From the NCBI GenBank assembly GCA_009911355.1, contig QXXE01000017.1, forward strand, positions 1 to 64,000: 64,000 bases of DNA, written 5' to 3'. The position numbers were made by a program, and so were the translations under genes. Below the pieces are notes generated by a model. That model saw only the letters and a list, made by a program, of their open reading frames with translations. It had not been told where the DNA came from and did no database searches. Source of the DNA: Clostridiaceae bacterium (GTDB lineage: Bacteria; Bacillota; Clostridia; Oscillospirales; Butyricicoccaceae). Shown piece by piece: positions 16,078 through 25,960 of the stretch. The number at the start of each line of letters is the position of its first letter. Positions within the stretch are counted from its first letter, which is position 1.

Positions 16078-16093
16078 TGGTTCGCTTTTTGCT
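16078..16093 (+). promoter_or_regulatory. Candidate sigma-54 promoter of operon B
   Basis: TGGTTCGCTTTTTGCT keeps the GG and GC dinucleotides 10 bp apart and matches TGGCACG-N4-TTGCW at 10 of the 12 fixed positions. No sigma-70 promoter is evident nearby. Confidence 0.5.
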
Positions 16094-16125
16094 TTTTGTT
16101 TTTGTGTGAGAAAAGGAGGAACTTT

Positions 16126-16926
16126 ATGAAATACACACTCGATCATTTGTATGGGATTGAGGGGCAGGTCATTGTCGTGACCGGCGGCTCGGATGGCATC
16201 GGCCGCGGGCTCGCGGGTGCGCTCGCCGACCTCGGCGCGTGCGTCGGCATCCTGAGCCTTGTCCCCGAAGCCTGCGATAAGGCCGCGCAGGAAATTTGTG
16301 ACCGGGGCGGGCGGGCTGTTTCCGCGCCTGCCAATGTTGCGAATGAGCAGGAGGTCGCCGCTGCTTTCCGCAAGGTTTATGAGCATTTCGGGCGCATTGA
16401 CGGGCTGGTCAACGTTGCGGGCATTAACCACATCGGCCAGCTGGCCCAGCAGGATATGGATGACTGGAAGCAGGTGCTTGACGTCAATCTGCTTGGCACC
16501 GTCCTGTGTACCCGGGAGGCGGGCAGATATATGCTCGAAGCCGGGCATGGGCGGGTGGTCAACATCTCCTCGTGGGCGAGCGTCTGCGGCAAGCCGGGCT
16601 ACAGCGCCTATACTGCCAGCAAGGGCGCGGTGAACGCTTTCACCCAGTGCATGGCGATCGAATGGTCGCGCCGTGATATTAACGTCAATGCGATTGCGCC
16701 GGTCATGGTCATCACCGACATCAACCGCAAGCAGATCGCCGACAACCCCGGCTATCTGGAACGCGTCATCGCGGGCATCCCGCAGGGGCGTACCTGCCAG
16801 GTGGAATACCTCGTTGGGCCGGTGGTTTATCTGCTGTCCGCGTCCTCGACCTTTATGACGGGGCAGACCTTGTTTGTTGACGGCGGCTGCACGGCGGGCG
16901 ACGTACATCTCATCAAGCCGGAATAA
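16126..16926 (+). CDS. Short-chain dehydrogenase/reductase
   Basis: A 266-residue classical SDR. The cofactor motif TGGSDGIG is near residues 21-28, NVAG near 99, the catalytic Ser in NISSWAS, and YSAYTASK carries the catalytic Tyr and Lys. It oxidises an alcohol or reduces a keto group, probably on a sugar-like substrate. The ATG at 16126 is chosen because AGGAGGA ends 5 nt before it. It is the first gene of operon B, followed 12 bp later by a zinc dehydrogenase. Confidence 0.9.
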   Translation: MKYTLDHLYGIEGQVIVVTGGSDGIGRGLAGALADLGACVGILSLVPEACDKAAQEICDRGGRAVSAPANVANEQEVAAAFRKVYEHFGRIDGLVNVAGINHIGQLAQQDMDDWKQVLDVNLLGTVLCTREAGRYMLEAGHGRVVNISSWASVCGKPGYSAYTASKGAVNAFTQCMAIEWSRRDINVNAIAPVMVITDINRKQIADNPGYLERVIAGIPQGRTCQVEYLVGPVVYLLSASSTFMTGQTLFVDGGCTAGDVHLIKPE

Positions 16927-16938
16927 GGGGGCGTTTTG

Positions 16939-17955
16939 ATGAAAGCATTGGTTTTTACTGGGCTGCACGAAATGGCGGTTGAGGAGCGCCCAAAGCCCCG
17001 CCTGGCCCAGCCGGGGCAGGCGCTGGTACGGGTGCGGGCAGTCGGCATCTGCGGCTCCGACCTGCATATTTATAACGGTAAGCACTCCTTTGCGCAGTAC
17101 CCCATCGTCCCCGGCCACGAGGTTGCGGGCGAGGTGGTCGAGGTTGGCGCGGAGGTGAAAAGCCTTGTCCCCGGCGACCGCGTTGTGCTTGAGCCCATCC
17201 ACTCTTGCGGGGGATGCTACGCCTGCAAAAAGGGGCAGCCTAACGTCTGTGAGCATCTGCGCGTGACCGGCGCGCACCATGACGGCGGCTGTCAGGAATA
17301 TTATGTCGAGGATGCGGCAAACTGGCACAAAATCCCGGATACGCTTTCCTGGGAGGAGGCGGTGATGGTTGAGCCGTACACGATCGGCGCGCAGGTGGTT
17401 TCCCGCGGGAAAATCGGGCCGCTTGACACGGTGCTGATCCACGGCGCGGGGCCTGCGGGGCTGATTGCGCTCGATATGGCGAAGGAGGCCGGGGCGGCCG
17501 TTGCGGTGTCCGAGATTGTCGAAGGGCGGCTGGCGCTCGCGCGGGAGTTCGGCGCGGACCTTGTAATCGACGCGAAAACCCAGGAGCCGGTAGAGGAAAT
17601 CCTGCGGTTCACGGGCGGCAGGGCGCCGACGGTGGTGATCGATGCGGCGGGCGTGCCTGGTTCCTTCGGGAAAGCGGTTGAGATCCTCGCCCCGGCGGGT
17701 ACGGTCGTGACCATGACCTTTTCGCCCGTCCCGGCACCGGCGCGCGTCGATTTGATTACGCTGAAGGAACTGAACATTGTCGGCTCGCGGCTGCAAACCG
17801 GCATGTTCGAGCCGGTCATCGCCGGGATGGGGCGGCGGCTTGAGCGCATCCGCCGCATGATTACCCACACCTTCCCGCTGGCGCAGGCAGAGGAGGCGGT
17901 ACGGCTTGCCGATTCCCGCCGTGCCGACGTGGGCAAGGTCGTTATTACACTCTGA
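16939..17955 (+). CDS. Zinc-dependent medium-chain alcohol/polyol dehydrogenase
   Basis: A 338-residue MDR enzyme. The catalytic zinc ligands are in GICGSDLH and VPGHE. The structural zinc cysteines are in CGGCYACKKGQPNVC, and the Rossmann motif is GAGPAGLIALD. It resembles sorbitol, threonine and galactitol-phosphate dehydrogenases. With the SDR before it, it could convert a polyol or hydroxy acid into a keto sugar for the transketolase pair that follows 17 bp downstream. Confidence 0.9.
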   Translation: MKALVFTGLHEMAVEERPKPRLAQPGQALVRVRAVGICGSDLHIYNGKHSFAQYPIVPGHEVAGEVVEVGAEVKSLVPGDRVVLEPIHSCGGCYACKKGQPNVCEHLRVTGAHHDGGCQEYYVEDAANWHKIPDTLSWEEAVMVEPYTIGAQVVSRGKIGPLDTVLIHGAGPAGLIALDMAKEAGAAVAVSEIVEGRLALAREFGADLVIDAKTQEPVEEILRFTGGRAPTVVIDAAGVPGSFGKAVEILAPAGTVVTMTFSPVPAPARVDLITLKELNIVGSRLQTGMFEPVIAGMGRRLERIRRMITHTFPLAQAEEAVRLADSRRADVGKVVITL

Positions 17956-17972
17956 GAGAGGGGAAGCTTCTT

Positions 17973-18815
17973 ATGAATGACAAAAAGCAGTTTGACCTGC
18001 TGGCCGTGCGGATCCGGATGAATATTATCCGGCAGATGGTCGCGTTCGGCAGCGGGCATATTGGCGGCGCGATGAGTATTGCGGACGTGCTGGGCGTGCT
18101 GTACGGTGGCGTGATGGACGTAGATCCAAAGCAGCCGCGCAGGGAGGGCCGCGACTGGTTTGTGCTCAGCAAGGGCCATGCGGGGCCTGCGGTCTATGCG
18201 GCGCTGGCGGCGCGCGGGTTCTTCCCGGAGGACGTGCTTGACACGCTCAACCGCCCGGGCACGACGCTCCCGAGCCATTGCGACCGCTTCCGCACGCCGG
18301 GCGTGGATATCTCGACCGGCTCGCTGGGGCAGGGCATCAGCACGGCGATCGGCGCGGCGCTGGGCAACCGGCTCAGGAATAACGGGAGTACGGTGTATTT
18401 AATCGTCGGCGACGGCGAATGTGATGAGGGGCAGATTTGGGAGGGGGTCCTGTTTGCTGCGCATCATAAGGTTGATAACCTGATCATGTTTGTTGACTAT
18501 AACAAAAAGCAGCTGGACGGCGAAACCGACGCGGTCTGCAAGCTGGGCGACCTGCGCCGCAAGCTGGAGGATTTTGACTGGCACGCGCAGGAGGTCGACG
18601 GGCATGACACTGCTGCGATTTACGGGGCCATCCAGAAGGCGAAGGCAGAACGCGGTCGGCCCTCGGCGATTGTGCTGCACACGGTCAAGGGCAAGGGCTG
18701 CATGAAGGCGGAGGACGCCGCTGCAAACCATCATATGACATTTACGCCGGAGGAGGGCGAAGCTGAACTGGCCGTCCTGCGGCGGCAGCTGGAAGCGTTG
18801 GAGGTGGAAGTATGA
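17973..18815 (+). CDS. Transketolase, N-terminal subunit, pair B
   Basis: A 280-residue TPP-binding transketolase half. The motif GDGECDEG...DYN near 149-180, LSKGHAGPAVYAAL and STGSLGQGIS are present. It is clearly diverged from the pair A subunit at 6659-7489, so this is probably a second enzyme of different specificity, not a recent copy. The stop overlaps the next start (ATGA). Confidence 0.9.
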   Translation: MNDKKQFDLLAVRIRMNIIRQMVAFGSGHIGGAMSIADVLGVLYGGVMDVDPKQPRREGRDWFVLSKGHAGPAVYAALAARGFFPEDVLDTLNRPGTTLPSHCDRFRTPGVDISTGSLGQGISTAIGAALGNRLRNNGSTVYLIVGDGECDEGQIWEGVLFAAHHKVDNLIMFVDYNKKQLDGETDAVCKLGDLRRKLEDFDWHAQEVDGHDTAAIYGAIQKAKAERGRPSAIVLHTVKGKGCMKAEDAAANHHMTFTPEEGEAELAVLRRQLEALEVEV

Positions 18816-19777
18816 TTACGGTCACACAGGCGCACGAAACCGAGAAAAAGGTGATGCGCGAGGTCTATTGCGAGACGCTCCAGCGCATGGCGGAGGAAGA
18901 CGGCCGGGTGGTGGTTGTGGAAGCCGACCTTGCTGCGCCCATCGGTACGGTGCCGTTTTCCAGGCAGTTCCCGGAGCGCTTTTTTGACTGCGGCGTGCAG
19001 GAAAGCAACATGGTAGGCGTTGGCGCGGGGCTGTCCGCGGCAGGGATGGTGCCGTTTGCACACACGTTTGCGGCGTTCGCGGCGCGGCGCTGTATGGATC
19101 AGGTGTTTGTTTCGGCGAGTTACGCGCGGCTGAACTTGAAGCTGGTAGGTTCCGACCCGGGCGTCACGGCGCTGTACAACGGCGGCACGCACATGGGGCT
19201 TGAGGACATGGGCGCGTTTCTGGGGATACCGGACATCACGCTGGTCGAGCCGGTGGACACGGCGATGCTGGAAGATGTACTCCGCACGGCGAAGGACACC
19301 TACGGGGTATTCTACATCCGGATGAACCGCAAAAACGCGGTAAAAATTTACGAACAGGGATCGCATTTCGAGATTGGCAAGGGGGTAACGCTGCGCGAGG
19401 GCAGGGACGTGACGCTGATCAGCAGCGGCATCCTGGTTGCGGAGAGCCTGAAAGCGGCGGACATCCTGTCGGCGCAGGGGGTCAGTGCGCGGGTTGTAAA
19501 CCTGTTCACTTGGAAACCGCTTGACGAGGAGCTGATCGAGCGCTGTGCCCGCGAGACGGGGGCAATTGTGACGGCGGAGAACCACCAGTTGGCAAACGGG
19601 CTGGGCAAAAGCGTGGCGGGCGTTGTCTGTGCGGCGCACCCGGTGCCGATGGGATTCATCGGGGTGCATGACCACTTCGGCGAAGTCGGCGACTTGCCCT
19701 ATTTGCTGGAGCGTTTCGCACTCCGCGCGGAGGATATCGCTGCTGCTGCGCTTGAGACGATCGCCCGCAAGCCCTGA
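18812..19777 (+). CDS. Transketolase, C-terminal subunit, pair B
   Basis: A 321-residue partner of the gene before it. The catalytic Glu is in DCGVQESNMVGVGAGLS, with HTFAAFAARRCMDQ and TAENHQLANGLGKSVA conserved. In the family this half binds the pyrimidine ring of TPP and carries the C-terminal domain. It is the last gene of operon B. A repeat and a terminator follow. Confidence 0.9.
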   Translation: MITVTQAHETEKKVMREVYCETLQRMAEEDGRVVVVEADLAAPIGTVPFSRQFPERFFDCGVQESNMVGVGAGLSAAGMVPFAHTFAAFAARRCMDQVFVSASYARLNLKLVGSDPGVTALYNGGTHMGLEDMGAFLGIPDITLVEPVDTAMLEDVLRTAKDTYGVFYIRMNRKNAVKIYEQGSHFEIGKGVTLREGRDVTLISSGILVAESLKAADILSAQGVSARVVNLFTWKPLDEELIERCARETGAIVTAENHQLANGLGKSVAGVVCAAHPVPMGFIGVHDHFGEVGDLPYLLERFALRAEDIAAAALETIARKP

Positions 19778-20045
19778 CCCCGCGCCTGCGCGGCGGGCGG
19801 CGGGGCGCTGCCCCTGCACCCCGGCCCTGCGCGGGCAGCGCCAGAGGGGCTAGCCCCTCTGGACTCCCTTTCTCGCCTGCGGGCGGGACGGGAGTTGGGG
19901 TGGTTGCCTGTTCTTTGTGCCCGGTGGCCCAGCCCGCCAGAACGGCGGCGGGCTGGGCTGGGGGAGATGTAAAGAATGGGTGGTTCTTGATTGACTGATT
20001 GAAACGCACAAAAAGCCGCTGGCATGATAGCGCCAGCGGCTTTTC
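19778..20045. repeat. Mosaic intergenic repeat, copy 4
   Basis: Begins at the stop of the transketolase gene. It holds one CGCGCCTGCGCGGCGGGCGG unit, a CCAGAGGGGC/GCCCCTCTGG hairpin, the CGCCTGCGGGCGGGACGG module, the CCCAGCCCGCC/GGCGGGCTGGG stem (about 19925-19956) and the 13-bp stem 20011-20023/20032-20044. The last stem is the reference form for the covariation described for copies 1 and 11. Confidence 0.8.
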
Positions 20046-20092
20046 TTAGCTCCCGATAGGTTTCTGATGTAGCAGCAGGATATTTTCTGTGC

Positions 20093-20123
20093 AAAAAGAG
20101 CCTTCCTTCGGAGGGCTCTTTTT
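20093..20123. terminator. Bidirectional terminator between convergent genes
   Basis: AAAAAGAGCC...GGCTCTTTTT with a TTC loop. A runs on one side and T runs on the other allow it to end both operon B and the secreted-protein gene coming from 21246. Confidence 0.85.
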
Positions 20124-20163
20124 GTAACAGCGGTGCTGTTGTATGGAAGAAAAATGCTGTTTT

Positions 20164-21246
20164 TTAGCGCTTGGTAATGCTCAGCGCGTCATGGCGGAGC
20201 GCTACGTCATAGCCCAGCAGCTGGAATGCTTCCGCGCTCATCCAGGTAGACGGGGTTTCAAAGTACGGTGCGGTAAAGGGTGCTGCGCCATAGGACAGCG
20301 GTGCGGTTGCGCCCTCTTTGCCGGATGCGCTCGCTGCGTAGCTGTACGCGTCCTGGCCGAGCGTCATGGAGAGCTCGCCGCTTTCGCTGGAAAGGGTGAT
20401 ATAGGCATTGTTGCCGTCCTTGCGGTAGCCGACTTTCAGCCCAAGCGCTTCCGCTGCCGGGCGCACGGGCACGACCGGTACGCCGTCAACCATTTTTGCG
20501 CCGATTACCATATCGCCGTCAAGCGTGAAGGTCAGCTCGCGTTCTTCAGCATTCATCGCCGGGAGCAGGATGCGGGTTGCGTTCGCCTGTGCCGGGAAGC
20601 TTTCCATGACGATATCGTACCATGCAAGGAAGGGCTGGCCGATGCGCAGGTTTTCAGCGCGGACGAGCATCTTGGTCATATAGGGCTGGAATTCGGTCTC
20701 TTCGGTCGTGCGCACCCAGATCGAGCCGTTGTCGCACAGCATGGACGCCTTGCCGTCTGTGATGGTCATCTGTTCCGGCATGTGCAGCTTGGCAATTGCG
20801 CCGTCGCCGAGGTTGGTCAGGATCGCCAGCGCCGGGGACTGTGCCGGGATGCTCATCGTCATCATCATATCATGGTAAGCATAAATGGTATCGCCGGCCT
20901 TGATATCTTCAATCGATACCGGGATTGCCTTCTGGTTGTCCAGCAGGATGGTTTTGTCCGAAACGTTCAGCACGATCGTTTCGCCGTCCTCCGGCTTGAC
21001 CTCGATGGACACCCCGCTGTCGCTCTTCAAAACTTCGGTGACAGTCGCCTTGATCCCGATGCTGTAGGGGATCGCTTCCTCCGGCATAGCCGTAGGCGCG
21101 TCCAGCGGGATCGATGGGTCAACCGCCGGTGCAGTGATTACCGGTGCTGCCGGGGCGCTGTCGGTATCGCTTGCGGGTGCCGCAAAAGCTGCGGTGCATA
21201 ACAGGGCTGCACATACCGTGCCGGTTACAATAAGCTTCTTATTCAT
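20164..21246 (-). CDS. Secreted protein with copper amine oxidase N-terminal-like domain
   Basis: A 360-residue exported protein. It has a Sec signal (MNKKLIVTGTVCAALLCTAAFA, cut near AFAAP), a Pro/Ala linker and a middle beta-rich domain. Residues about 240-355 resemble the stalk domain found in many Gram-positive surface proteins (DGVPVVPVRPAAEALGLKVGYRKD). It probably acts at the cell surface, with no known catalytic residues. The Shine-Dalgarno sequence AAGGAGG precedes the ATG. It has its own transcript unit, since the pyrimidine operon ends 114 bp upstream without a clear terminator. Confidence 0.75.
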   Translation of the reverse strand: MNKKLIVTGTVCAALLCTAAFAAPASDTDSAPAAPVITAPAVDPSIPLDAPTAMPEEAIPYSIGIKATVTEVLKSDSGVSIEVKPEDGETIVLNVSDKTILLDNQKAIPVSIEDIKAGDTIYAYHDMMMTMSIPAQSPALAILTNLGDGAIAKLHMPEQMTITDGKASMLCDNGSIWVRTTEETEFQPYMTKMLVRAENLRIGQPFLAWYDIVMESFPAQANATRILLPAMNAEERELTFTLDGDMVIGAKMVDGVPVVPVRPAAEALGLKVGYRKDGNNAYITLSSESGELSMTLGQDAYSYAASASGKEGATAPLSYGAAPFTAPYFETPSTWMSAEAFQLLGYDVALRHDALSITKR

Positions 21247-21360
21247 GGGAAATCCTCCTTAAAATTACGTGGTTTGTTTGCGTTCTGTCTGGTTAGACGG
21301 CGGCTTTCAAGAAAGGTTCCCCAGGAATGAAGAAATTTTTTAAAAAATTTTGCCCGCCTG

Positions 21361-24300
21361 TCAGATGGCGTTGATATCGACCATTTCGCAGCTTTCAATC
21401 TGAATATCGCCCTCAAGGCAGCGCAGCAGCGCTTCCGCGGTATCCATCGACGTAAGGCACGGGATTGACCGCTCGACCGCCGTGCGCCGGATGTGTACCG
21501 CGCCGAGCTCCGGATGACGGCCCTTGACCGAGGATGCGATGACATAGTCGATCCGGCCGCTTTCGATCAGGTCGATGATATTCGGCGACGGCTCGTCCAC
21601 GTTCCGGATGGCGTTGGTCGCAACCATATGCCGGTTCAGCAGGTTCGCCGTCCCGCTGGTCGCGTACAGCTCAAAGCCCAGCCGCTCGAACCGTTCCCCG
21701 AGCTCCACGGCCTCCGGCTTGTCCGCGTCCCGCACCGAAATGAGCACCGCGCCCTTGCGTTTCATCTGGAAGCCTGCGCCCATCAGCCCTTTCAGCAGCG
21801 CCTGCCGGAACGATTTCGACACGCCGAGCACCTCGCCCGTCGATTTCATTTCCGGCCCCAGCTGGGTGTCCAGGTCGCGCAGCTTCTGGAAGGAGAACAC
21901 CGGCACCTTGACCGCGTAATATTCCCGCTCCGGCAGCAGCCCCGTCCCGTAGTCCATGTCGCGCAGCTTTTCGCCGAACATGCATCGCGTTGCGAGGTCG
22001 ACCATCGGCAGGCCGGTGATCTTCGAGAGATAGGGGACGGTGCGGGAGGCGCGCGGGTTGACCTCGATGACATAAATCTGGTCGTCGTACAGTACAAATT
22101 GGATATTGACCAGCCCCAGAACGGCGAGGTTCCGCGCCAGCGCCCGTGTATACCGGATGATGGTGTCCTTGTGCCGTGCGCTGATCGTCAGCGACGGGTA
22201 TACCGAGATCGAGTCGCCCGAATGCACCCCAGCGCGCTCCATATGCTCCATAATGCCGGGGATCAGGATGTCCTCGCCGTCGCAGATCGCGTCGACCTCG
22301 ATCTCCCGCCCCATGAGGTATTTGTCAACGAGTACCGGGTTCTCGACCTTGTTCCGGGTGATGACCCGCATAAATTCGCGCACGTCGTTCTCATTGTAGG
22401 CAATTTCCATGCCTTGGCCGCCGAGCACGTAGCTCGGGCGCACCAGCACCGGATAGCCCAGCCGCGACGCCGCTGCGACGGCTTCTTCCTCGGTGAATAC
22501 GGTGTCGCCCTTGGGGCGCGGGATGCCGCACCGTTCCAGGATTTCGTCGAATTTTTCGCGGTCCTCCGCCGCATCGATCGACCAGGCGGGCGTGCCCAGG
22601 ATCGGGACGCCGAGCGCTTCCAGGTGCGACGCGAGGTTAATTGCCGTCTGCCCGCCGAACTGCACGATTGCCGAATCCGGGCGCTCGGCCGCAGCGACGC
22701 CCGCCACGTCCTCCGGGGTCAGCGGCTCGAAATAGAGCCGGTCGGAGGTGTCGAAATCGGTGGAGACGGTTTCCGGGTTGTTGTTCATGATAATCGCTTC
22801 GCAGCCCAGCTGCTGGAGCGCCCACACCGAGTGGACCGAGCAATAGTCAAATTCGATGCCCTGCCCAATCCGGATGGGCCCCGACCCGAGCACCAGCACC
22901 TTGCGTTTGCCGCTGCCCGGCTTCACCTCGGTTTCGTCGCCGTAGGCCGAGTAGTAATAGGGCGTTTCCGCGTCAAACTCGGCGGCGCAGGTATCGACCG
23001 TGCGATAGACAGGCAGCCGGTGCAGCGCCCCGGGGACGGGGTTCCCGGACAGCTCCGCGATGGTGCGGTCAAGGAAGCCCATCTTTTTCGCGCGGAGATA
23101 CAGCTCCTGGTCGAGCGGCCCCGCGGCCAGCGCCTTTTCCATGTCAACAAGCTTGTGGAAGCCATGCAGGAACCAGGTGTCAATCCATGTTGCCTCGAAG
23201 ACCTCTTCGACCGTCATCAGCCCGCGCCGGAACGCCTCGCAGATCACGAAAATCCGCTCGTCGTTCACCTGCCGCACGCCTGCGCGGATTTCCTCGTCGC
23301 TCCATCCCTGCAAGCGGGGCAGGACCATAGATGTGACCTTCATCTCGATCGAGCGCACCGCCTTCATCATCGCGCCCTCGAAGCTGTCCGCAATCGCCAT
23401 GACCTCGCCGGTTGCTTTCATCTGGGTGCCAAGCGAGTGGTCGGCGTAGACGAATTTATCAAACGGCCAGCGCGGGAACTTGACGACGCAGTAGTCCAGC
23501 GCCGGCTCAAAGCAGGCGACGGTTTTCCCTGTGACGGCGTTTTTGATTTCGTCCAGGCCGTAGCCGACCGCGATTTTTGCGGCGACCTTTGCAATCGGGT
23601 ATCCGGTTGCCTTGCTCGCGAGCGCCGACGAGCGCGACACGCGCGGGTTGACTTCGATGACCGCGTATTCAAAGGAGCTCGGGTGCAGCGCGAACTGCAC
23701 GTTGCAGCCCCCCTCGATGCCAAGCTCGGTGATAATCCGCAGCGCCGAGGTGCGCAGCATCTGGTATTCCTTGTCGCAGAGGGTTTGGCTGGGCGCGACG
23801 ACGACCGAGTCGCCGGTGTGTACGCCGACCGGGTCGATGTTTTCCATATTGCAGATGGTAATGACATTCCCCTTGCTGTCGCGCATGACCTCATATTCGA
23901 TTTCCTTCCAGCCCGCGATGCATTTTTCGACAAGGATTTCATCTACACGCGAATGGAGGATGCCGGACGCCGAGATTTCGCGCAGCTCCTCCCAGGTGGA
24001 GGCGATGCCGCCGCCTGTGCCGCCGAGGGTATATGCCGGGCGGATGATGACCGGCAGGCCGATTTCCTGCGCAAAGCGTTCCGCGTCCTCCACCGAGTGT
24101 ACGACCTTTGACGCGATGATCGGCTCGCCGAGCGCTTCCATCGTATCCTTAAACAGCTGGCGGTCTTCGGCCTTTGCGATGGTTTCGGGGTTCGCGCCGA
24201 GCAGCCGCACGCCGAAGCTGTCCAGAAAGCCGTCCTCGCAGAGCTCCATGGCGAGGTTCAGGCCGGTCTGCCCGCCGAGCGTTGGGAGCAGCGCGTCCGG

Positions 24301-24546
24301 GCGCTCCTTCCGGATAATCTGCTTGACCGCGCCCGCGGTCATGGGCTCGATATAGATCTTATCCGCCATGGCCTTGTCGGTCATGATGGTCGCGGGGTTC
24401 GAGTTGACCAGCACGACTTCCAGCCCCTCTTCCCGCAGCGCGCGGCAGGCTTGCGTGCCCGCATAGTCGAATTCTGCAGCCTGCCCGATCACGATGGGCC
24501 CCGAGCCGAGCACCATGACCTTATGGATATCTGTCCTTAACGGCAT
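21361..24546 (-). CDS. carB: Carbamoyl-phosphate synthase large subunit
   Basis: A 1061-residue CarB with two ATP-grasp halves (about 1-400 and 550-935), each starting with a VLGSGPI motif, then a C-terminal MGS-like regulatory domain. It makes carbamoyl phosphate from bicarbonate, ammonia and two ATP. The ammonia comes through CarA, whose stop it overlaps by 10 bp. It is the last gene of the PyrR-controlled operon. The length is normal. Confidence 0.97.
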   Translation of the reverse strand: MPLRTDIHKVMVLGSGPIVIGQAAEFDYAGTQACRALREEGLEVVLVNSNPATIMTDKAMADKIYIEPMTAGAVKQIIRKERPDALLPTLGGQTGLNLAMELCEDGFLDSFGVRLLGANPETIAKAEDRQLFKDTMEALGEPIIASKVVHSVEDAERFAQEIGLPVIIRPAYTLGGTGGGIASTWEELREISASGILHSRVDEILVEKCIAGWKEIEYEVMRDSKGNVITICNMENIDPVGVHTGDSVVVAPSQTLCDKEYQMLRTSALRIITELGIEGGCNVQFALHPSSFEYAVIEVNPRVSRSSALASKATGYPIAKVAAKIAVGYGLDEIKNAVTGKTVACFEPALDYCVVKFPRWPFDKFVYADHSLGTQMKATGEVMAIADSFEGAMMKAVRSIEMKVTSMVLPRLQGWSDEEIRAGVRQVNDERIFVICEAFRRGLMTVEEVFEATWIDTWFLHGFHKLVDMEKALAAGPLDQELYLRAKKMGFLDRTIAELSGNPVPGALHRLPVYRTVDTCAAEFDAETPYYYSAYGDETEVKPGSGKRKVLVLGSGPIRIGQGIEFDYCSVHSVWALQQLGCEAIIMNNNPETVSTDFDTSDRLYFEPLTPEDVAGVAAAERPDSAIVQFGGQTAINLASHLEALGVPILGTPAWSIDAAEDREKFDEILERCGIPRPKGDTVFTEEEAVAAASRLGYPVLVRPSYVLGGQGMEIAYNENDVREFMRVITRNKVENPVLVDKYLMGREIEVDAICDGEDILIPGIMEHMERAGVHSGDSISVYPSLTISARHKDTIIRYTRALARNLAVLGLVNIQFVLYDDQIYVIEVNPRASRTVPYLSKITGLPMVDLATRCMFGEKLRDMDYGTGLLPEREYYAVKVPVFSFQKLRDLDTQLGPEMKSTGEVLGVSKSFRQALLKGLMGAGFQMKRKGAVLISVRDADKPEAVELGERFERLGFELYATSGTANLLNRHMVATNAIRNVDEPSPNIIDLIESGRIDYVIASSVKGRHPELGAVHIRRTAVERSIPCLTSMDTAEALLRCLEGDIQIESCEMVDINAI

Positions 24547-25646
24547 TGGGACGCGCCCCCTTTCGCCTGCTTCATGTTGAGGATGAAGCGGTCAAATAAA
24601 TATTCGGTATCCATCGGCCCAGGGCAGACCTCCGGGTGGTACTGGACGGTAAACACCGGGCGGTTATGGTATTCCAGCCCTTCGGCTGTGCCGTCGTTGA
24701 GGTTGACATAGCGCACCCGCGCAAGCCCCTCCGGCACGCTGTCCGCCACGACCGCGTAGCCGTGGTTCTGGCTGGTGATATAGGTGCGCCCGGTATCGAG
24801 GTCCTTGACCGGGTGGTTCACGCCCCGGTGCCCGTAGCGCAGCTTTCCGGTCTTTGCGCCGATTGCGAGCGACAGCAGCTGGTGGCCGAGGCAGATGCCG
24901 AAAATGGGGATGCCGCTTGCCATCAGGCGGCGCAGGCCGTCGATGATTTCGGTGTTTTCGGAGGGGTCCCCGGGGCCGTTGGAGAGCATCACGCCGTCAT
25001 AGCCGCCCGCGAGCACCTCCTCTGGCGGGGTATAGGCAGGGATCACCGTGACCTCGCAGCCGCGGCGGCACAGCTCGCGTTCGATATTGTATTTGACGCC
25101 GTAGTCATAGAGCGCGACGCGGTAGGCTGTTTCCCCGGTGTCGGAGGGGTAGACGATGGGGGCGGCGCAGGTGACGGCGCGCACCGCGTCCCGGACGGCG
25201 TAGGACTTCATCCCGGCAATTTTCGCGGCGTCTGGCTCGTAGCCCTCCGAGTAGATGAGCCCGTTCATCACGCCCGCGCTGCGCAGCCTGCGGGTCAGGG
25301 CGCGGGTGTCGATGCCTGCCAGGCCGACAACGCCCTGCCGTTTGAGATACTCGTCCAGCGTCAGCTTGCAGCGCCAGTTGGACGGGGCCTGGCACATTTC
25401 GCGCATAATGAAGCCGGAGACCCAGCTTTTGCGCGACTCATAGTCCTCGAAATTGATGCCGTAGTTGCCGATGAGGGGATAGGTCATGCACACGGCCTGC
25501 CCGTAGTAGGACGGGTCGGTGAGCACCTCCTGGTAGCCTGCCATGCCGGTGTTGAAGACGATCTCGGCGGCGGCGCAGCCCTCTGCGCCGGCCGACTGCC
25601 CGGTGTAGAGCGTGCCGTCGGCGAGCAGTAGATATGCTTTTTTCAT
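24537..25646 (-). CDS. carA: Carbamoyl-phosphate synthase small subunit
   Basis: A 369-residue CarA. The class I glutaminase triad is visible: Cys in GICLGHQLL, and His and Glu in [13 protein letters not shown]. It releases ammonia from glutamine for CarB. The ATG at 25646 is preferred because the AAGGAG lies 11 nt before it. A possible GTG 12 bp upstream abuts the ribosome site and is unlikely. Confidence 0.96.
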   Translation of the reverse strand: MKKAYLLLADGTLYTGQSAGAEGCAAAEIVFNTGMAGYQEVLTDPSYYGQAVCMTYPLIGNYGINFEDYESRKSWVSGFIMREMCQAPSNWRCKLTLDEYLKRQGVVGLAGIDTRALTRRLRSAGVMNGLIYSEGYEPDAAKIAGMKSYAVRDAVRAVTCAAPIVYPSDTGETAYRVALYDYGVKYNIERELCRRGCEVTVIPAYTPPEEVLAGGYDGVMLSNGPGDPSENTEIIDGLRRLMASGIPIFGICLGHQLLSLAIGAKTGKLRYGHRGVNHPVKDLDTGRTYITSQNHGYAVVADSVPEGLARVRYVNLNDGTAEGLEYHNRPVFTVQYHPEVCPGPMDTEYLFDRFILNMKQAKGGASQCR

Positions 25647-25795
25647 TCTGGGGATCACTCCTTATTTTGGCGCTTCGCGCCGCCCGGGGGACGCTGCCTC
25701 CGGGGCTTGGGATGGGATGTTTTGCGCTGGTGTGCGATGGGGGGGCTTCGCAAGAGGGAAAAGCCGGTGTATATCGGGACTCAAAGAAGCCCGCC

Positions 25796-25829
25796 GCTTC
25801 ACCCAGCCTTCCTTTTGGATGGGTGAAGC
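25796..25829. other. Hairpin in the pyrF-carA gap
   Basis: A perfect 10-bp stem GCTTCACCCA (25796-25805) with TGGGTGAAGC (25820-25829) in the 314-bp gap inside the pyrimidine operon. It has no T tract, so it is not an ordinary terminator. It may be a processing or stabilising structure. Confidence 0.5.
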
Positions 25830-25854
25830 CTGTACATATGAACAGCCACGGCGC

Positions 25855-25960
25855 ACCAATCCCCGCCGCAGCGGGGAAAGGGATTCCAAAGGGGCTAGCC
25901 CCTTTGGCGCCCGCCGCGTAGGCGCGGGGTGCAGGGGCAGCGCCCCTGCTGCGCAGGACG
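25855..25960. repeat. Mosaic intergenic repeat, copy 5
   Basis: Holds CCCCGCCGCAGCGGGG, a CCAAAGGGGC/GCCCCTTTGG hairpin, and one CGCCCGCCGCGTAGGCGCGGGG tandem-type unit with a GGGGCAGCGCCCC hairpin. It lies inside the pyrimidine operon and ends at the pyrF stop. Confidence 0.75.

Noticed and set aside
15862-17868. A 668-codon open frame on the minus strand
   Set aside because: It lies across operon B genes and repeat copy 3 and has low-complexity His/Arg/Pro composition. It is a shadow of the SDR and zinc dehydrogenase genes.
21493-24111. An 872-codon open frame on the plus strand
   Set aside because: It is antisense to carB, whose protein is fully recognisable. GC-rich codons leave long frames open on the other strand.
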